DNA of 64,000 bases, from the NCBI RefSeq assembly GCF_000378165.1, contig NZ_KB899336.1, positions 164,695 through 228,694 on the forward strand, given 5' to 3'. Shown here piece by piece: positions 44,213 through 54,422 of this stretch (position 1 is its first letter; each line of letters starts with the position of its first letter). A program made the position numbers and the translations under genes. This DNA is from Saccharibacter floricola DSM 15669 (GTDB taxonomy: Bacteria; Pseudomonadota; Alphaproteobacteria; Acetobacterales; Acetobacteraceae). The notes under the pieces were generated by a model. It ran no database searches. It was not told the origin of the DNA and saw nothing but the letters and a program-made list of their open reading frames with translations.

Positions 44213-46024
44213 TTATTGTCCAACGGCACCACCACCGGGATGACGAGGGTCTGCCACTCCATATACACGCCCTGTGGGAGGGCCGCTCAGACGTGGGCTA
44301 CCAATGACAATATCCTCAGCAATCCCCCATGGGCGATGGGGCACAAAATGGTAGCCTTCATGCGTGAGGGTTTGGCGAACGGCGTCAGATAACGCGCCTT
44401 CTTCCATCTCCACCCCATCAGGCATCCATTGTTCGTGCAAACGTGGGAGATCCACCGCTTGTCGCAAGTCCAACCCGTAATCCACCATTCCTGTCAGGGC
44501 TGAGAGAATAATCGTCGGAATGCGAGACCCGCCGGGGCTCCCCAGCACTAAGACAACATGTCCGTCTTTGCTCACCACACTCGGTGCCATAGACGAAAGC
44601 GGTGTTTTCCCGGGTGCAATCGCATTCGCTTCTGACCCAACAATCCCGAACATATTAGGCTCACCGGGCTTAATGGCGAAATCATCCATCTCGTCATTCA
44701 TCCAGATACCCGTACGGCCACCCATCACGCCCGCACCAAACCACCCATCAAGCGTGTAGGTCGTCGACACAGCCATACCGTCACGATCCACGACGGAGAA
44801 CTGGGTTGTCTCATGTTTTTCTGAAGACGGTGTTGCACCCGCCTTTTGTTCTGACTGAGGGAGCGCAACCCCAACTTGAAGCTGCGCAGACGATAGAGCG
44901 CGATCACGCGGAATCGCTTCCCGCACCTGCTGCGCATACTGTGGGTCTAGGAAATGAGCGACAGGGTTTTGAACAAAAGCAGGGTCCCCAAGGTCGCGTC
45001 GGTCGGAATATGCATGGCGCATCGCCTCAATCTCACGCTGCACAGCAGGGGCTGTGTGCAGTCCAAGGCGACCCAGATCATCTCCTGACAGAATTGTCAG
45101 CATTTCACACAAAGCGACACCGCCCCCGCTAGGCGGAGGTGCTGTCTCTATGAGATACCCACGATAAGAACAACGCAGCGGCTCCATGAGGCGAATACGG
45201 TAGGTCAGCAGATCCGCTTTGCTTAAAATGCCACCACTTTCTTGGCTCGCTCGAAGAATCTCATCTCCGATAGGCCCCGCATAAAAGGCGTCCTCACCAT
45301 CACGCGCAATAAGCGCTAAGCTTTGCGCTAAGTGAGGCTGCACAAGCCGATCACCCACCTGAAGGGAAGAACCATCAGGACGTAAAAAGATCGACCGCGC
45401 TTCTGGGGAGTGACGGAAATAGCCGGTGGATGTATTCAACAACTCCACATCACCCTCTTCAAGAGTGAAACCGTTCCGGGCGAGTTCAATGGCTGGGGCC
45501 ATATCTTGCGCACGGCTTAACCGTCCCCAGCGCTGACGCACCCCTTCAAGCCCCGCTACCGTTCCAGGAACCGCAACAGCCTTCCACCCTTGGGTCGACT
45601 GCCCAGGCACCACATGCCCGGAAGCATCCAGATACATCGTTGCCGTTGCTCGCTCTGATGCACGTTCACGGAAGTCAATAAAGACTGTCTTCCCATGCGC
45701 AGGACGCAGGGTCATAAAGCCACCGCCGCCCAAATTGCCCGCTGCCGGATACACGACAGCCAGCGCATAGCCTGTTGCCACGGCGGCATCTGCAGCATTT
45801 CCGCCTTGCTTAAGAACCCGCGCGCCTGCCTCCGACGCTAAATGCTGCGCAGAGACGACCATCCCATGCGGAGCGGATGCCAGAACGCCCGGGCGCACGT
45901 TGTCTGGCCCATAAGCCAGCGGGTCATGTGCAGCACTAAGAGAGGCGGCAAGAGCTACTCCCCCCGTCCCGCTTAACCCACACAAAGCACTCCCCAACAA
46001 ACAAGCATAAACACGCTTCCGCAT
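44213..46024 (-). CDS. ggt: Gamma-glutamyltransferase
   Basis: This 603-residue periplasmic enzyme cleaves gamma-glutamyl bonds of glutathione and transfers or hydrolyses the glutamyl group. A signal peptide (ending near ALAAS) precedes an N-terminal half with GGNAADAAVA and GGGGFM. Autocleavage occurs before the nucleophile threonine of ETTQFSVVD, at about residue 406. The small subunit has NDEMDDF, PLSSMAPS and LGSPGGSRIP, all substrate-site motifs. AAGGAA lies seven bases before the ATG. It is transcribed alone. Length and motifs indicate a functional enzyme. Confidence 0.95.
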   Translation of the reverse strand: MRKRVYACLLGSALCGLSGTGGVALAASLSAAHDPLAYGPDNVRPGVLASAPHGMVVSAQHLASEAGARVLKQGGNAADAAVATGYALAVVYPAAGNLGGGGFMTLRPAHGKTVFIDFRERASERATATMYLDASGHVVPGQSTQGWKAVAVPGTVAGLEGVRQRWGRLSRAQDMAPAIELARNGFTLEEGDVELLNTSTGYFRHSPEARSIFLRPDGSSLQVGDRLVQPHLAQSLALIARDGEDAFYAGPIGDEILRASQESGGILSKADLLTYRIRLMEPLRCSYRGYLIETAPPPSGGGVALCEMLTILSGDDLGRLGLHTAPAVQREIEAMRHAYSDRRDLGDPAFVQNPVAHFLDPQYAQQVREAIPRDRALSSAQLQVGVALPQSEQKAGATPSSEKHETTQFSVVDRDGMAVSTTYTLDGWFGAGVMGGRTGIWMNDEMDDFAIKPGEPNMFGIVGSEANAIAPGKTPLSSMAPSVVSKDGHVVLVLGSPGGSRIPTIILSALTGMVDYGLDLRQAVDLPRLHEQWMPDGVEMEEGALSDAVRQTLTHEGYHFVPHRPWGIAEDIVIGSPRLSGPPTGRVYGVADPRHPGGGAVGQ

Positions 46025-46071
46025 AGGTTATTCCTTCTCGCTTAGCTTCAACTTAAAGAGGGAAACACCCC

Positions 46072-46872
46072 TTATTTATAAGGCGGTTTCGTATAACCTT
46101 GAGGAGAAAGGGTGAAAATTTCATACCCATCTTCTGTCACACCCAGCTGATGCTCAAACTGAGCGGATAAAGAACGATCACGTGTCACAGCTGTCCAGCC
46201 ATCAGCCAGAGTCTTCACATCAGGCTTACCGATGTTCAGCATAGGCTCAATGGTAAACACCATCCCGGGCTTTAAAACAGTTCCCGTCCCTGGACGACCA
46301 AAATGGAGCACGGATGGTGCCTCGTGGAAACCACGCCCAATGCCGTGACCACAGAAATCTTCCACCACACCTAAGCGCTGTTTTTCAGCAAATGTCTGGA
46401 TAGCATGGCCAATGTCCCCCAGCGTCGCCCCTGGTTTAACCTGCTCAATCCCAAGCATAAGAGATTTATAGGTCGCATCAATTAGTTTTTGTGCTTTGAT
46501 AGGTATTTTCTTGCCAACAGTATACATCCGTGACGAATCACCATACCAGCCATCAAGAATGGACGTCACGTCAATATTAACGATGTCGCCTTCTTTAAGC
46601 GTTCTCTCTCCTGGAATACCGTGGCACACAACATGATTGATCGAAATGCAGCATGATTTTGGAAAGCCATGATAATTCAGCGGTGCAGGGGTGGCCCCAT
46701 GTTCCAGCGTAAAATCATGCACACGCTGATTAAGTTCCTCTGTCGTCACGCCAGGCTGTACATAGTCCGTAATCATATCCAGCGTCTTTGCCGCCAGCTG
46801 ACCAACCGTGCGCAAATGCCGGAAATCATCCTGAGAATAAAATTGTATACCACGTTCGTTATGAGAAGCCAT
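46072..46872 (-). CDS. map: Methionine aminopeptidase, type I
   Basis: This 266-residue cytoplasmic metalloenzyme removes the initiator methionine from new proteins. Metal ligands are visible in family order: NIDVTSILDGWYGD (two Asp), GHGIGRGFHEAP (His), FTIEPM (Glu) and AQFEHQLGV (Glu). The N-terminal SCCISINHVVCHGIP segment holds the active-site histidine. ATG at 46872 follows an AGGA. The gene is transcribed alone, with 47 bases before ggt starts downstream. Confidence 0.95.
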   Translation of the reverse strand: MASHNERGIQFYSQDDFRHLRTVGQLAAKTLDMITDYVQPGVTTEELNQRVHDFTLEHGATPAPLNYHGFPKSCCISINHVVCHGIPGERTLKEGDIVNIDVTSILDGWYGDSSRMYTVGKKIPIKAQKLIDATYKSLMLGIEQVKPGATLGDIGHAIQTFAEKQRLGVVEDFCGHGIGRGFHEAPSVLHFGRPGTGTVLKPGMVFTIEPMLNIGKPDVKTLADGWTAVTRDRSLSAQFEHQLGVTEDGYEIFTLSPQGYTKPPYK

Positions 46873-47000
46873 GAATCCGTATTATCCTAACATCACTCAA
46901 TGATTAGGGTAACAAGATGCGTCCGCTCCCCCGCCAACGCAAGAGAAGACATGTACTTCCACGCTTCTTCCCTCAAATCCGCCATGTTGATCAGGCCGCT

Positions 47001-48080
47001 TTAAGAACGATGATGTCCACGATGTGACACGCTGGTACGATGGGTCACACGCCCATGCAAAACACGCGGACGGTAAGACACGAGAACGACGCGGTGTCTG
47101 TGCCCACCAAAATGAGGCACCGTACGCCGCCCCCAGCGGCGGGTATGCCCAGAAGCCACAAGAGATGGTGACTTTAACAAGGGTTGCGGCGCCTGACCTT
47201 CCGCCTCAAATCCCCTATTAAGCATCGCAATCATGGTATTATTCCGCTGCGTGTTACTCTCTGCCCCCATCACCACACCAATGAGGCGAATGCGACCTTG
47301 TCGCGCAGAGCTTACGAGATTATGCCCCGCAAGATCCGTAAACCCCGTTTTAAGGCCGTCGGCACCCGCATAGAGCTTGAGCATCGGATTATGATTCGCA
47401 ATAATACGACGGTGGAAAACAAACTGCTCTGTCGAAAAATAAGAATAATACTGCGGATAGTCCGTCATCAGATGCCGGGCGAGTCGGGCGAGATCACGCG
47501 CCGTCGTCACCTGGTCAGGATCAGGCAAGCCAGAAGCATTTTGGAAGGTCGTATTACTCATGCCCAAACGCCGTGCCTGGCTGGTCATGTACGCCGCAAA
47601 ACGCGTCTCATCCCCACCACCTAGAAACTCCCCTAACGTGCATGCTGCATCATTAGCGGATTTTGTAACAAGAGCGAGTATCCCTTGCTCAACGGTCAGA
47701 AAACTGCCTGGCCGCATGCCGAGCTTAGACGGCTTTTGCAAAGATGCATGAATAGATACAGGCATTCTTTGCCCTAGCGTAATGCGCCCCTGCTCGAGTG
47801 CCTGAAACGTCAGATACAAGGTCATCATCTTCGTCAACGACGCCGGATAACGCTGCAAGTCTGCGTCCGTCTCTGACAGCACAGCCCCCGTGTGCGCATC
47901 CATCACAAAACCGGAAAGATGACCCACATACTGCGCCCGAGCCGTGCCGCTCGCAAAGAGAGTTAATCCCAAAGAGAAGAGCAAAGCAAAACAACGCATA
48001 AGGGGCATGAGAATGATCAGCCTATGTGATAAATGACGAAAGCTGTAGAAAATAGGGATTGAAGGATTATAGAATCCCAT
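47001..48080 (-). CDS. D-alanyl-D-alanine carboxypeptidase (S11 family)
   Basis: This penicillin-binding protein of up to 359 residues trims the terminal D-Ala of peptidoglycan pentapeptides. S11 motifs are visible: SLTKMMT (catalytic Ser and Lys), SANDAA and KTGFTD. A signal peptide ends at ARAQY; the C-terminal 50 residues are Arg/His-rich (RRWGRR, HRGHHRS) and lack the usual amphipathic membrane anchor, so it may bind the wall by charge. ATG at 48080 has a GGAAGAAG ribosome site but gives a long n-region. ATGs at 48008 and 47999 give a better signal peptide without a ribosome site. Confidence 0.88.
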   Translation of the reverse strand: MGFYNPSIPIFYSFRHLSHRLIILMPLMRCFALLFSLGLTLFASGTARAQYVGHLSGFVMDAHTGAVLSETDADLQRYPASLTKMMTLYLTFQALEQGRITLGQRMPVSIHASLQKPSKLGMRPGSFLTVEQGILALVTKSANDAACTLGEFLGGGDETRFAAYMTSQARRLGMSNTTFQNASGLPDPDQVTTARDLARLARHLMTDYPQYYSYFSTEQFVFHRRIIANHNPMLKLYAGADGLKTGFTDLAGHNLVSSARQGRIRLIGVVMGAESNTQRNNTMIAMLNRGFEAEGQAPQPLLKSPSLVASGHTRRWGRRTVPHFGGHRHRVVLVSYRPRVLHGRVTHRTSVSHRGHHRS

Positions 48081-48308
48081 ACGCTTCTTCCATTAGTAGA
48101 ATCACGATTACAGGCCTGTCCATAAAAATTTCCATTTTCTGGCCGTTTCCCTGCCCTGTTCTCCTTCCGATCGAGGGCTCTTTTGTATGATCCCCCTTCT
48201 CAAACGCGCAAGAACTGCCCATAGTCTTCTCTATATAAAAGTTCCAGCGCACGTATCATCGTCGCTCATAGAGCATGTTGAGGCTCACCCAGCACTGAGG
48301 AGACCATT
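48081..48308. promoter_or_regulatory. Divergent gap between the carboxypeptidase and clpS genes
   Basis: This 228-base stretch contains the two opposing promoters. I see no RNA gene or convincing repeat in it. A short open frame inside it matches nothing I recognise. Confidence 0.4.
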
Positions 48309-48629
48309 ATGGGACAGGCAGAACGGATTGGCGCCGTACGCGATGAAACGCTTACCAGCCGAAAAACAGACCTGGCCCATCCTTCAATGTATAAGGTCAT
48401 CATGCTCAATGACGACTATACGCCTATGGACTTTGTCATAGAGGTTCTAGAGCGTTTTTTTGGCAAAGCACGCCAAGAGGCAACCGCCATCATGCTTGAA
48501 ATACACAATAAAGGCAGCAGCGTTTGCGGTATTTTCACCTATGAAGTGGCAGAAACAAAGGTGAGTCAGGTGATGGATCTCGCACGACAAAACCAACACC
48601 CTCTCCAATGTACTCTTGAGAAGGCGTAG
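48309..48629 (+). CDS. clpS: ATP-dependent Clp protease adaptor ClpS
   Basis: This adaptor of 106 residues delivers N-degron substrates to Clp[19 protein letters not shown] carries the acidic binding-pocket Asn-Asp-Asp, and [19 protein letters not shown] is the family ClpA-contact region. GGAG lies seven bases before the ATG. clpA starts 73 bases downstream on the same strand, so the two are probably co-transcribed. Confidence 0.95.
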   Translation: MGQAERIGAVRDETLTSRKTDLAHPSMYKVIMLNDDYTPMDFVIEVLERFFGKARQEATAIMLEIHNKGSSVCGIFTYEVAETKVSQVMDLARQNQHPLQCTLEKA

Positions 48630-48702
48630 CAGACGCGCCACATTACATGTTCGTTTCTTTATTTTCGTCTGTCTGACCCTTGCTCACTATAGGGAGCGCT
48701 CT

Positions 48703-51018
48703 ATGCTGTCCTCCACACTTGAACAGACGCTTCAGCGTGCACTCGTTTTCGCTGGACAATACCAGCATGAATACATCACTTTGGAGCACCTCCTCCTTGC
48801 CCTCTGTGATGATAGCGATGCGGTAGCCGTCTTGGAGGCTTGCCGGGTTGATCGCACCCAGTTGCAACGTGACCTTACCGACTTCCTAGAGCACGACCTC
48901 CAAGCTCTGCAGCGGTCTGACCTCAGCGATCCACCTCAACCGACATCCGCTTTTCAACGTGTCATTCAACGCGCAGCCATCCATATCCAAAGTGCAGGAC
49001 AGCCAACGATGAATGGCGGGAATGTGCTGGTGGCGTTTTTTGCAGAACGTGAGAGCCATGCGGTCTTCTTCCTCCAAAACCTTGGTATGACACGCCTTGA
49101 TGCGATCCATGCCATGGCGCAAGAGGAACCACGCAGCACGTATCAGCGTTCCACCCGTGGAGCGCGCGCGCATACAGCCGACCCCGATGCGACACCGAAG
49201 GGCGAACCCAAAGACGACAAGCATGACGCGCTTGATACCTATTGCGTAAACCTCAACGACCGTGCACGTGCTAACAGCATTGACCCCCTCATTGGACGTG
49301 AAGCAGAGGTTGAACGCCTCGTTCAAATTCTCTGCCGTCGTACTAAAAACAACCCTCTGATGGTCGGAGACCCTGGTGTCGGGAAAACTGCCATTGTGGA
49401 AGGATTAGCAGGGCGTATTATTGCCAAAAAAGTTCCTGCTATCCTCAAAAAATCCACAATTTATAGTCTTGATTTAGGAAGCCTCTTAGCGGGCACGCGC
49501 TACCGTGGAGATTTTGAAGAACGCCTTAAAGCGATCGTCAATGAACTTGAAAAAACACCCAATGCTGTCTTGTTCATTGACGAAATCCATATGCTCGTCG
49601 GTGCAGGAGCCACAACAAACGGCGCTATGGATGCGTCTAACCTCCTTAAACCCGCTTTAGCGGCTGGAAAACTGCGCTGCATCGGGTCGACGACCTATTC
49701 TGAATATCGTCAACATTTCGAGAAAGACCATGCCCTTACCCGGCGCTTTCAGAAAATCGACGTTGCAGAACCCTCAGAGAAAGACAGCATACGGATCTTA
49801 CGCGGGCTGAAAAGTCGCTACGAGGCGCATCATGATATCCGCTATACCGATGCCGCTATTAGAGGTGCTGTAACCCTTTCTGCGCGTTATATTCATGACC
49901 GAAACCTGCCCGATAAAGCGATCGACTTAATTGACGAGGCTGGGGCCGCTTGCCGCTTATTACCCCCTCATCGCAAAAGACAGACAATTGGCCTGAAAGA
50001 TATCGAAGCCACGGTTGCTCGCATTGCCCAGATCCCGCCGCGTCATATGTCTAAAGATGACCGTTCAACGCTTCGGCATTTATCGTCAGATTTACGCAAG
50101 GCTGTCTTTGGCCAACAAACAGCCATTGATGCCCTCTCTTCGGCCATCATGCTGTCACGCGCAGGCTTACGAGATGGTGAAAAAACAATCGGTAGCTACC
50201 TTTTCTCTGGCCCAACCGGCGTCGGCAAAACAGAGGCAGCACGTCAGCTCGCATCCTCACTCAATATCAAGCTCATTCGCTTTGATATGTCAGAATATAT
50301 GGAGCCTCATTCGATCTCACGTCTGATCGGCACGCCACCTGGCTATGTCGGTTTTGAGCAAGGGGGGCTGCTGACGGAAGCTGTCCATCAGAACCCACAT
50401 GCTGTTCTTCTGCTTGATGAGATCGAAAAAGCCCATCCCGATCTCTTTAATATCCTGCTGCAAGTCATGGATCACGGCAAACTGACCGACCATACGGGGA
50501 AAGTAGTCGATTTCCGGAATGTAGTCCTCATCATGACCACAAATGCAGGCGCAGCCGATCTCTCCAAAGAGGCTATCGGGTTTGGACGCACCAAACGTTC
50601 TGGCGATGATGAAGAAGCGATCAAACGGCTTTTCTCACCAGAATTCCGCAATCGGTTGGATGCGATTGTTCCTTTCGCTCCGCTCTCACCTGAGATTGTG
50701 CAACATATTGTCAGCAAGTTCATTGAACAACTGAGAACATTGTTGAACGCGAAAAAAGTCACGTTGGAACTGACAAAAAAGGCTTCTCAATGGTTAGGTG
50801 AAAACGGCTATGATCGCCTTAACGGAGCGCGACCTCTGGGGCGTCTTATCCAAGAAAAAATCAAAAAGCCTCTTGCTGAAGAACTCCTCTTTGGCAAGCT
50901 CACCGAGGGAGGGCATGTTCGCATTGACGTCAAGGAGGACGCACTCACCTTTAGCTACCCAGCCCCCCATCACGACAAGAGTGAGACGCATAAAAAACGC
51001 GACCTCACCCCGGCTTAA
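48703..51018 (+). CDS. clpA: Clp protease ATPase subunit ClpA
   Basis: This 771-residue AAA+ unfoldase feeds ClpP. Residues 1-145 are the double Clp-N repeat, with LEHLLLAL. ATPase 1 has [11 protein letters not shown] with [14 protein letters not shown], and ATPase 2 has [11 protein letters not shown] with [13 protein letters not shown]. The C-terminal D2-small domain has [13 protein letters not shown]. The ATG at 48703 is preferred to an in-frame ATG at 48616, since [11 protein letters not shown] matches the family N-terminus and GGGAG precedes it. The frame ends nine bases from a convergent DUF3465 gene with no terminator evident. Confidence 0.96.
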   Translation: MLSSTLEQTLQRALVFAGQYQHEYITLEHLLLALCDDSDAVAVLEACRVDRTQLQRDLTDFLEHDLQALQRSDLSDPPQPTSAFQRVIQRAAIHIQSAGQPTMNGGNVLVAFFAERESHAVFFLQNLGMTRLDAIHAMAQEEPRSTYQRSTRGARAHTADPDATPKGEPKDDKHDALDTYCVNLNDRARANSIDPLIGREAEVERLVQILCRRTKNNPLMVGDPGVGKTAIVEGLAGRIIAKKVPAILKKSTIYSLDLGSLLAGTRYRGDFEERLKAIVNELEKTPNAVLFIDEIHMLVGAGATTNGAMDASNLLKPALAAGKLRCIGSTTYSEYRQHFEKDHALTRRFQKIDVAEPSEKDSIRILRGLKSRYEAHHDIRYTDAAIRGAVTLSARYIHDRNLPDKAIDLIDEAGAACRLLPPHRKRQTIGLKDIEATVARIAQIPPRHMSKDDRSTLRHLSSDLRKAVFGQQTAIDALSSAIMLSRAGLRDGEKTIGSYLFSGPTGVGKTEAARQLASSLNIKLIRFDMSEYMEPHSISRLIGTPPGYVGFEQGGLLTEAVHQNPHAVLLLDEIEKAHPDLFNILLQVMDHGKLTDHTGKVVDFRNVVLIMTTNAGAADLSKEAIGFGRTKRSGDDEEAIKRLFSPEFRNRLDAIVPFAPLSPEIVQHIVSKFIEQLRTLLNAKKVTLELTKKASQWLGENGYDRLNGARPLGRLIQEKIKKPLAEELLFGKLTEGGHVRIDVKEDALTFSYPAPHHDKSETHKKRDLTPA

Positions 51019-51026
51019 CCAACAAC

Positions 51027-51527
51027 TTACTGATAGGACTGGCCGTTAACGGCAACGAAACCTGCCCACGGCCAGTTACGGCTTGTCCCGTGATGGGTCC
51101 AATCTACACCTTGACGACGCGGGCCATCGTAATAATAGCGCCCCTGCACCTCGACATGGTCACCCACCTTTACCCATGGCCATGAAGGGGCGTGCATTTC
51201 ATCCAGATTTGACACGACACGAACGGGCTCTCCTGAGCCGACGCTCATCATGAAATAACCATGCCATCCACTCCGACTACGACGCGCACGGAACACTTTT
51301 GTGACCTGACCACACATATGCTCAGGCAGATCACTATGCAGACCATAAGCCGTACGATGGTAAGAAAACTGCTGCGCAAATGCGCTCTGGTCTCTTAGAA
51401 AATGCGCATTATCACATTGTGTCGGCATGACCGCACCAGCGGGCGGCCCTGCTAAGGCCTCTCCCGGCATGGCCAAGGCCAAACCAACCAAACTTAAAAC
51501 CGCCAATGACGGATGAAAGAGACGCAT
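51027..51527 (-). CDS. Exported DUF3465 (OB-fold) protein
   Basis: This protein of about 166 residues has a signal peptide ending GEALA-GPP. The mature part has the DUF3465 pattern: CGQVTKVFRARRSRSGWHGYFMM in pieces, VRVVSNLD, WVKVGDHVEVQGRYYYD, and the strongly conserved WTHHGTSRNWPWAGFV. The family's usual HxRFxV motif is varied to HGYFMM. Function is unknown, with an OB-like fold expected. ATG at 51527 gives a normal signal peptide; an upstream start at 51593 is unlikely. It faces clpA with an 8-base gap. Confidence 0.75.
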   Translation of the reverse strand: MRLFHPSLAVLSLVGLALAMPGEALAGPPAGAVMPTQCDNAHFLRDQSAFAQQFSYHRTAYGLHSDLPEHMCGQVTKVFRARRSRSGWHGYFMMSVGSGEPVRVVSNLDEMHAPSWPWVKVGDHVEVQGRYYYDGPRRQGVDWTHHGTSRNWPWAGFVAVNGQSYQ

Positions 51528-51626
51528 AATAGCTTCCTTACTCACGTAAATGCCTTTCCCCACTCTTGAGGCAGGACTATCCTTATAGGGCATGAAGGTA
51601 AAAAAATCCGTAGGAGATCAATCCCA

Positions 51627-52640
51627 ATGAATGCGCAAATACTCTCATCTTTTCGCAACCTGATCAAAAAAGAACCATCCTCCCAAGGCCCCGCCTTTGC
51701 AGATACACATCCTGATTTTGAGATTATCGCTCTTGGAACACGCAGCGGTGTGATTGATGGCAACCTCACCTCATACATGGTTCGCCCTCTTGGCCGTAAT
51801 GAAGCCGTCTTATGTGATGCAGGCACCTTAGGGCATGGGCTGAAAATCGCTGAGCAAAAAGGCTCGCTAGACGATATTCCTATTATGCCCGACTCTTCGT
51901 TAAGCCGTGCCGGACATGTGCTAAAACAAACCGTTCGCGCCTATCTCATCAGCCACCCTCATTTAGACCATATCGCAGGACTAGTCTTAGCCTCCCCCGA
52001 TGATACGCCCAAACCCATTTACGGCCTCCCCAGTACATTAAACGCTCTATCCTCCCATCTCTTCAATAATGAGATATGGGGTAATCAAGGGAACCGTGGT
52101 GCAGAACCAGCCATTGGCAAATATAGCTATCAGGACATGGAGAGCGGCGTCGCGCAGACAATCGCCAAAAGTGATCTGACCATTCGCGCTTGGCCTCTTA
52201 AACATGGCCCTATGACCTCAACGGCTTTCCTTATCGAAACCAACGGAAAAGCTGTGCTCTATCTCGGTGATACAGAAGCAGACAAGCCTGAAAATGGGGA
52301 ACAAAAACTGCACGAGCTGTGGGAAGCCATCGCTCCCCTTGTAAAAGAACAACGCCTAAAAGCGATCGTGATGGAAGCCACCTATACCAACGACCATCCT
52401 GAAAATGCCCTCGCTGGTCACATGACCCCAGAGCATGTTCTCCAAAGCTTACGTGATCTCGCGTTAGTCTGTGGAGGGCGTCATTATGTACGCGGCCTTA
52501 AAGTGCTGATCACGCATGTAAAAGAAACATTCCACATGACGGAAAACCCCGTCACCCATATTGCCCGTGAGCTTAATGATGGAAACGATATGGGGATTTA
52601 CTTCCTTATGGCTAAACAAGGTGAGAGTTACCTTGTCTAA
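51627..52640 (+). CDS. Class II 3',5'-cyclic-nucleotide phosphodiesterase
   Basis: This 337-residue protein belongs to the metallo-beta-lactamase fold class II phosphodiesterases (PDEase_II, like yeast PDE1 and CpdP). The metal-binding signature is SHPHLDHIAGL near residue 112. IIALGTRSGVIDGNLTSY near the start, KHGPMTSTAFL, YLGDTEAD and MEATYTNDHPE provide further ligands. It would hydrolyse cAMP in the cytoplasm or periplasm; no signal peptide is evident. AGGAG lies nine bases before the ATG. It marks the last ordinary-composition gene before an AT-rich stretch. Confidence 0.88.
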   Translation: MNAQILSSFRNLIKKEPSSQGPAFADTHPDFEIIALGTRSGVIDGNLTSYMVRPLGRNEAVLCDAGTLGHGLKIAEQKGSLDDIPIMPDSSLSRAGHVLKQTVRAYLISHPHLDHIAGLVLASPDDTPKPIYGLPSTLNALSSHLFNNEIWGNQGNRGAEPAIGKYSYQDMESGVAQTIAKSDLTIRAWPLKHGPMTSTAFLIETNGKAVLYLGDTEADKPENGEQKLHELWEAIAPLVKEQRLKAIVMEATYTNDHPENALAGHMTPEHVLQSLRDLALVCGGRHYVRGLKVLITHVKETFHMTENPVTHIARELNDGNDMGIYFLMAKQGESYLV

Positions 52641-52834
52641 AATCAACATCCGTATTCGTTAAAAGAACATTCTTAATCAATGATGGGCTTACCCCCATTA
52701 TTGATTAAATCGATCTCAATTATCAAAATAACTAAAAATTTATGTGGAAATAATAATTGACTTTACTCCTGCCGGGATATGTCTAGAATTTAGGAACATA
52801 TTTTCCAATAATCCCCTGCTGTCGGAGATATATG
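52641..52834 (+). promoter_or_regulatory. AT-rich gap upstream of the halogenase-like gene
   Basis: This 194-base stretch is strongly AT-rich and marks a composition shift. GGAG at 52824-52827 gives a proper spacing of seven bases to the ATG at 52835. A TTGACT and a TAGAAT are present, but the gap between them is about 21 bases, too long for a standard promoter. No gene is supported here. Confidence 0.35.
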
Positions 52835-54421
52835 ATGGCTAACTATGATGTGACCATTATTGGTGCCGGGTTCTCAGGCCTAACGCTTGCTTATCAACTT
52901 CTCCAGACTGTCGGCCCTATTAACATTGCTCTTATTAATGATGAAACCTTCCCCGTTCATGACGCTGCCCATAAAGTAGGTGAATCTCTCAACGAAGTCG
53001 GTGGGCTGTACCTTTCATATATTCTAAAGTTACATGACTATATGGAAGACAATCATTTTAAAAAAATGGGAATGCGCTTTTTCAGGGAAAATAACGGATC
53101 TTTTTTTGAAATGGGGCCTACTGCTTTCCCTCCTAATGATTCATTTCATTTCCAACGAGGGAAATTCGAAAACGACCTTCATTCAATGTTGAAAGAAAAA
53201 GTAACTTTTTTCAACAATCATAAATTCGTCGATTTTTCTGACGAAACAACACACAAAAACATTCTTTTTATCGACAAAGAAGGAAACGAGAAAAAACTCA
53301 CGACACAATGGCTTATTGATGCCTCTGGCATGAAGAAGGTCCTGTCAAAAAAATTCGATATTACACGCAAACTCCCAATTTCACATTCATCCGTGTGGGT
53401 TCGTTTTGCGGGGTTCGTTAATGTCAGTGATATCTATCTTGATGATGGAAAAACACCCTTTAGCCATGCCGAAAGAGAACGTAGCTCTATTCACGTTGAG
53501 GGACTAGGATACTGGATCTGGATACTCCCTCTTTCTGAGAATACAACGAGCCTTGGGATCGTGTTTGATGAAAAGATGTACTCATTTGATGACTTCTCAT
53601 CACAAGAAAAAATGATGTCTTGGTTAGAAAAGAACGAGAGTCTCCTGGGTTCTTATCTACGTAAAAAGAATTTCGATGTTCTAGATTTTAAAATTCTTCG
53701 GAAATTTGCAACACTTTCCGATTACGCGACCTCTAAAAACCGGTGGGCCCTTACAGGAGATGCCTATGGCTTTTGGGATCCTTATTATTCAGGAGGTTTC
53801 GATGTAATCGCTTTTCAAAATACAATGCTTACACAAAATATTAAAAGTGACCTAAAAGGAATGAATATAAACCGTAAGATACATAATAATAATATCCTTA
53901 TTTCTTCTCTTATGGAATTAATGGAACATATGTTTGATGGCATGTATACACTTAAGAACGATTGGTATTATCTGACTGTGAAATACTGCATTGATAGTGT
54001 TACATACTTTGGTAGCTTTTGTAGCATTATGAGAAATATGGACTTCTCAGATGATAATTTAGTCGAGAATGTTATCTCTCTTGTAAGAGAAATTATCTCT
54101 ATTTATTCTGATATTGCTGCTTTCTTAAAAAGTGATGCGTTCAACAATCTCACATATGAGGCTCCATCTCATCTTCTCTTACATCCAACATTATTTAGCA
54201 CCACTAATATGAATATTAATTCACCTAATGGAGATAAAAACAAACTCATCAATGCCCTTAAGAAACATATAAATATCATGAAATTTCAATATTATTATCT
54301 TCTAAAAGGGCATGATTATATAGAACTCTTACACTCATCTATTTATGATAGAATTTCGAGTGATACAGATATCGCTTCCTACGCAGATAATCCCCTTTCT
54401 CTACTACAAGAGAAAGGTTAA
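52835..54421 (+). CDS. Flavin-dependent halogenase-like FAD oxidoreductase
   Basis: This 528-residue protein has the FAD-binding GxGxxG of IIGAGFSGLTLA at the N-terminus, a KVGESL stretch near residue 49, and YWIWILPL near residue 228, the WxWxIP motif that marks flavin-dependent halogenases. GDAYGFWDPYYSGGFD near residue 307 matches the family FAD/GDAxxxxDPxxSxG region. Such enzymes chlorinate or brominate aromatic substrates with FADH2 from a separate reductase. The codon use is AT-rich, unlike neighbours. It is followed after one base by an amidase-like gene. No peptide- or polyketide-synthase genes are adjacent. It could instead be a non-halogenating relative. Confidence 0.75.
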   Translation: MANYDVTIIGAGFSGLTLAYQLLQTVGPINIALINDETFPVHDAAHKVGESLNEVGGLYLSYILKLHDYMEDNHFKKMGMRFFRENNGSFFEMGPTAFPPNDSFHFQRGKFENDLHSMLKEKVTFFNNHKFVDFSDETTHKNILFIDKEGNEKKLTTQWLIDASGMKKVLSKKFDITRKLPISHSSVWVRFAGFVNVSDIYLDDGKTPFSHAERERSSIHVEGLGYWIWILPLSENTTSLGIVFDEKMYSFDDFSSQEKMMSWLEKNESLLGSYLRKKNFDVLDFKILRKFATLSDYATSKNRWALTGDAYGFWDPYYSGGFDVIAFQNTMLTQNIKSDLKGMNINRKIHNNNILISSLMELMEHMFDGMYTLKNDWYYLTVKYCIDSVTYFGSFCSIMRNMDFSDDNLVENVISLVREIISIYSDIAAFLKSDAFNNLTYEAPSHLLLHPTLFSTTNMNINSPNGDKNKLINALKKHINIMKFQYYYLLKGHDYIELLHSSIYDRISSDTDIASYADNPLSLLQEKG

Positions 54422-54422
54422 A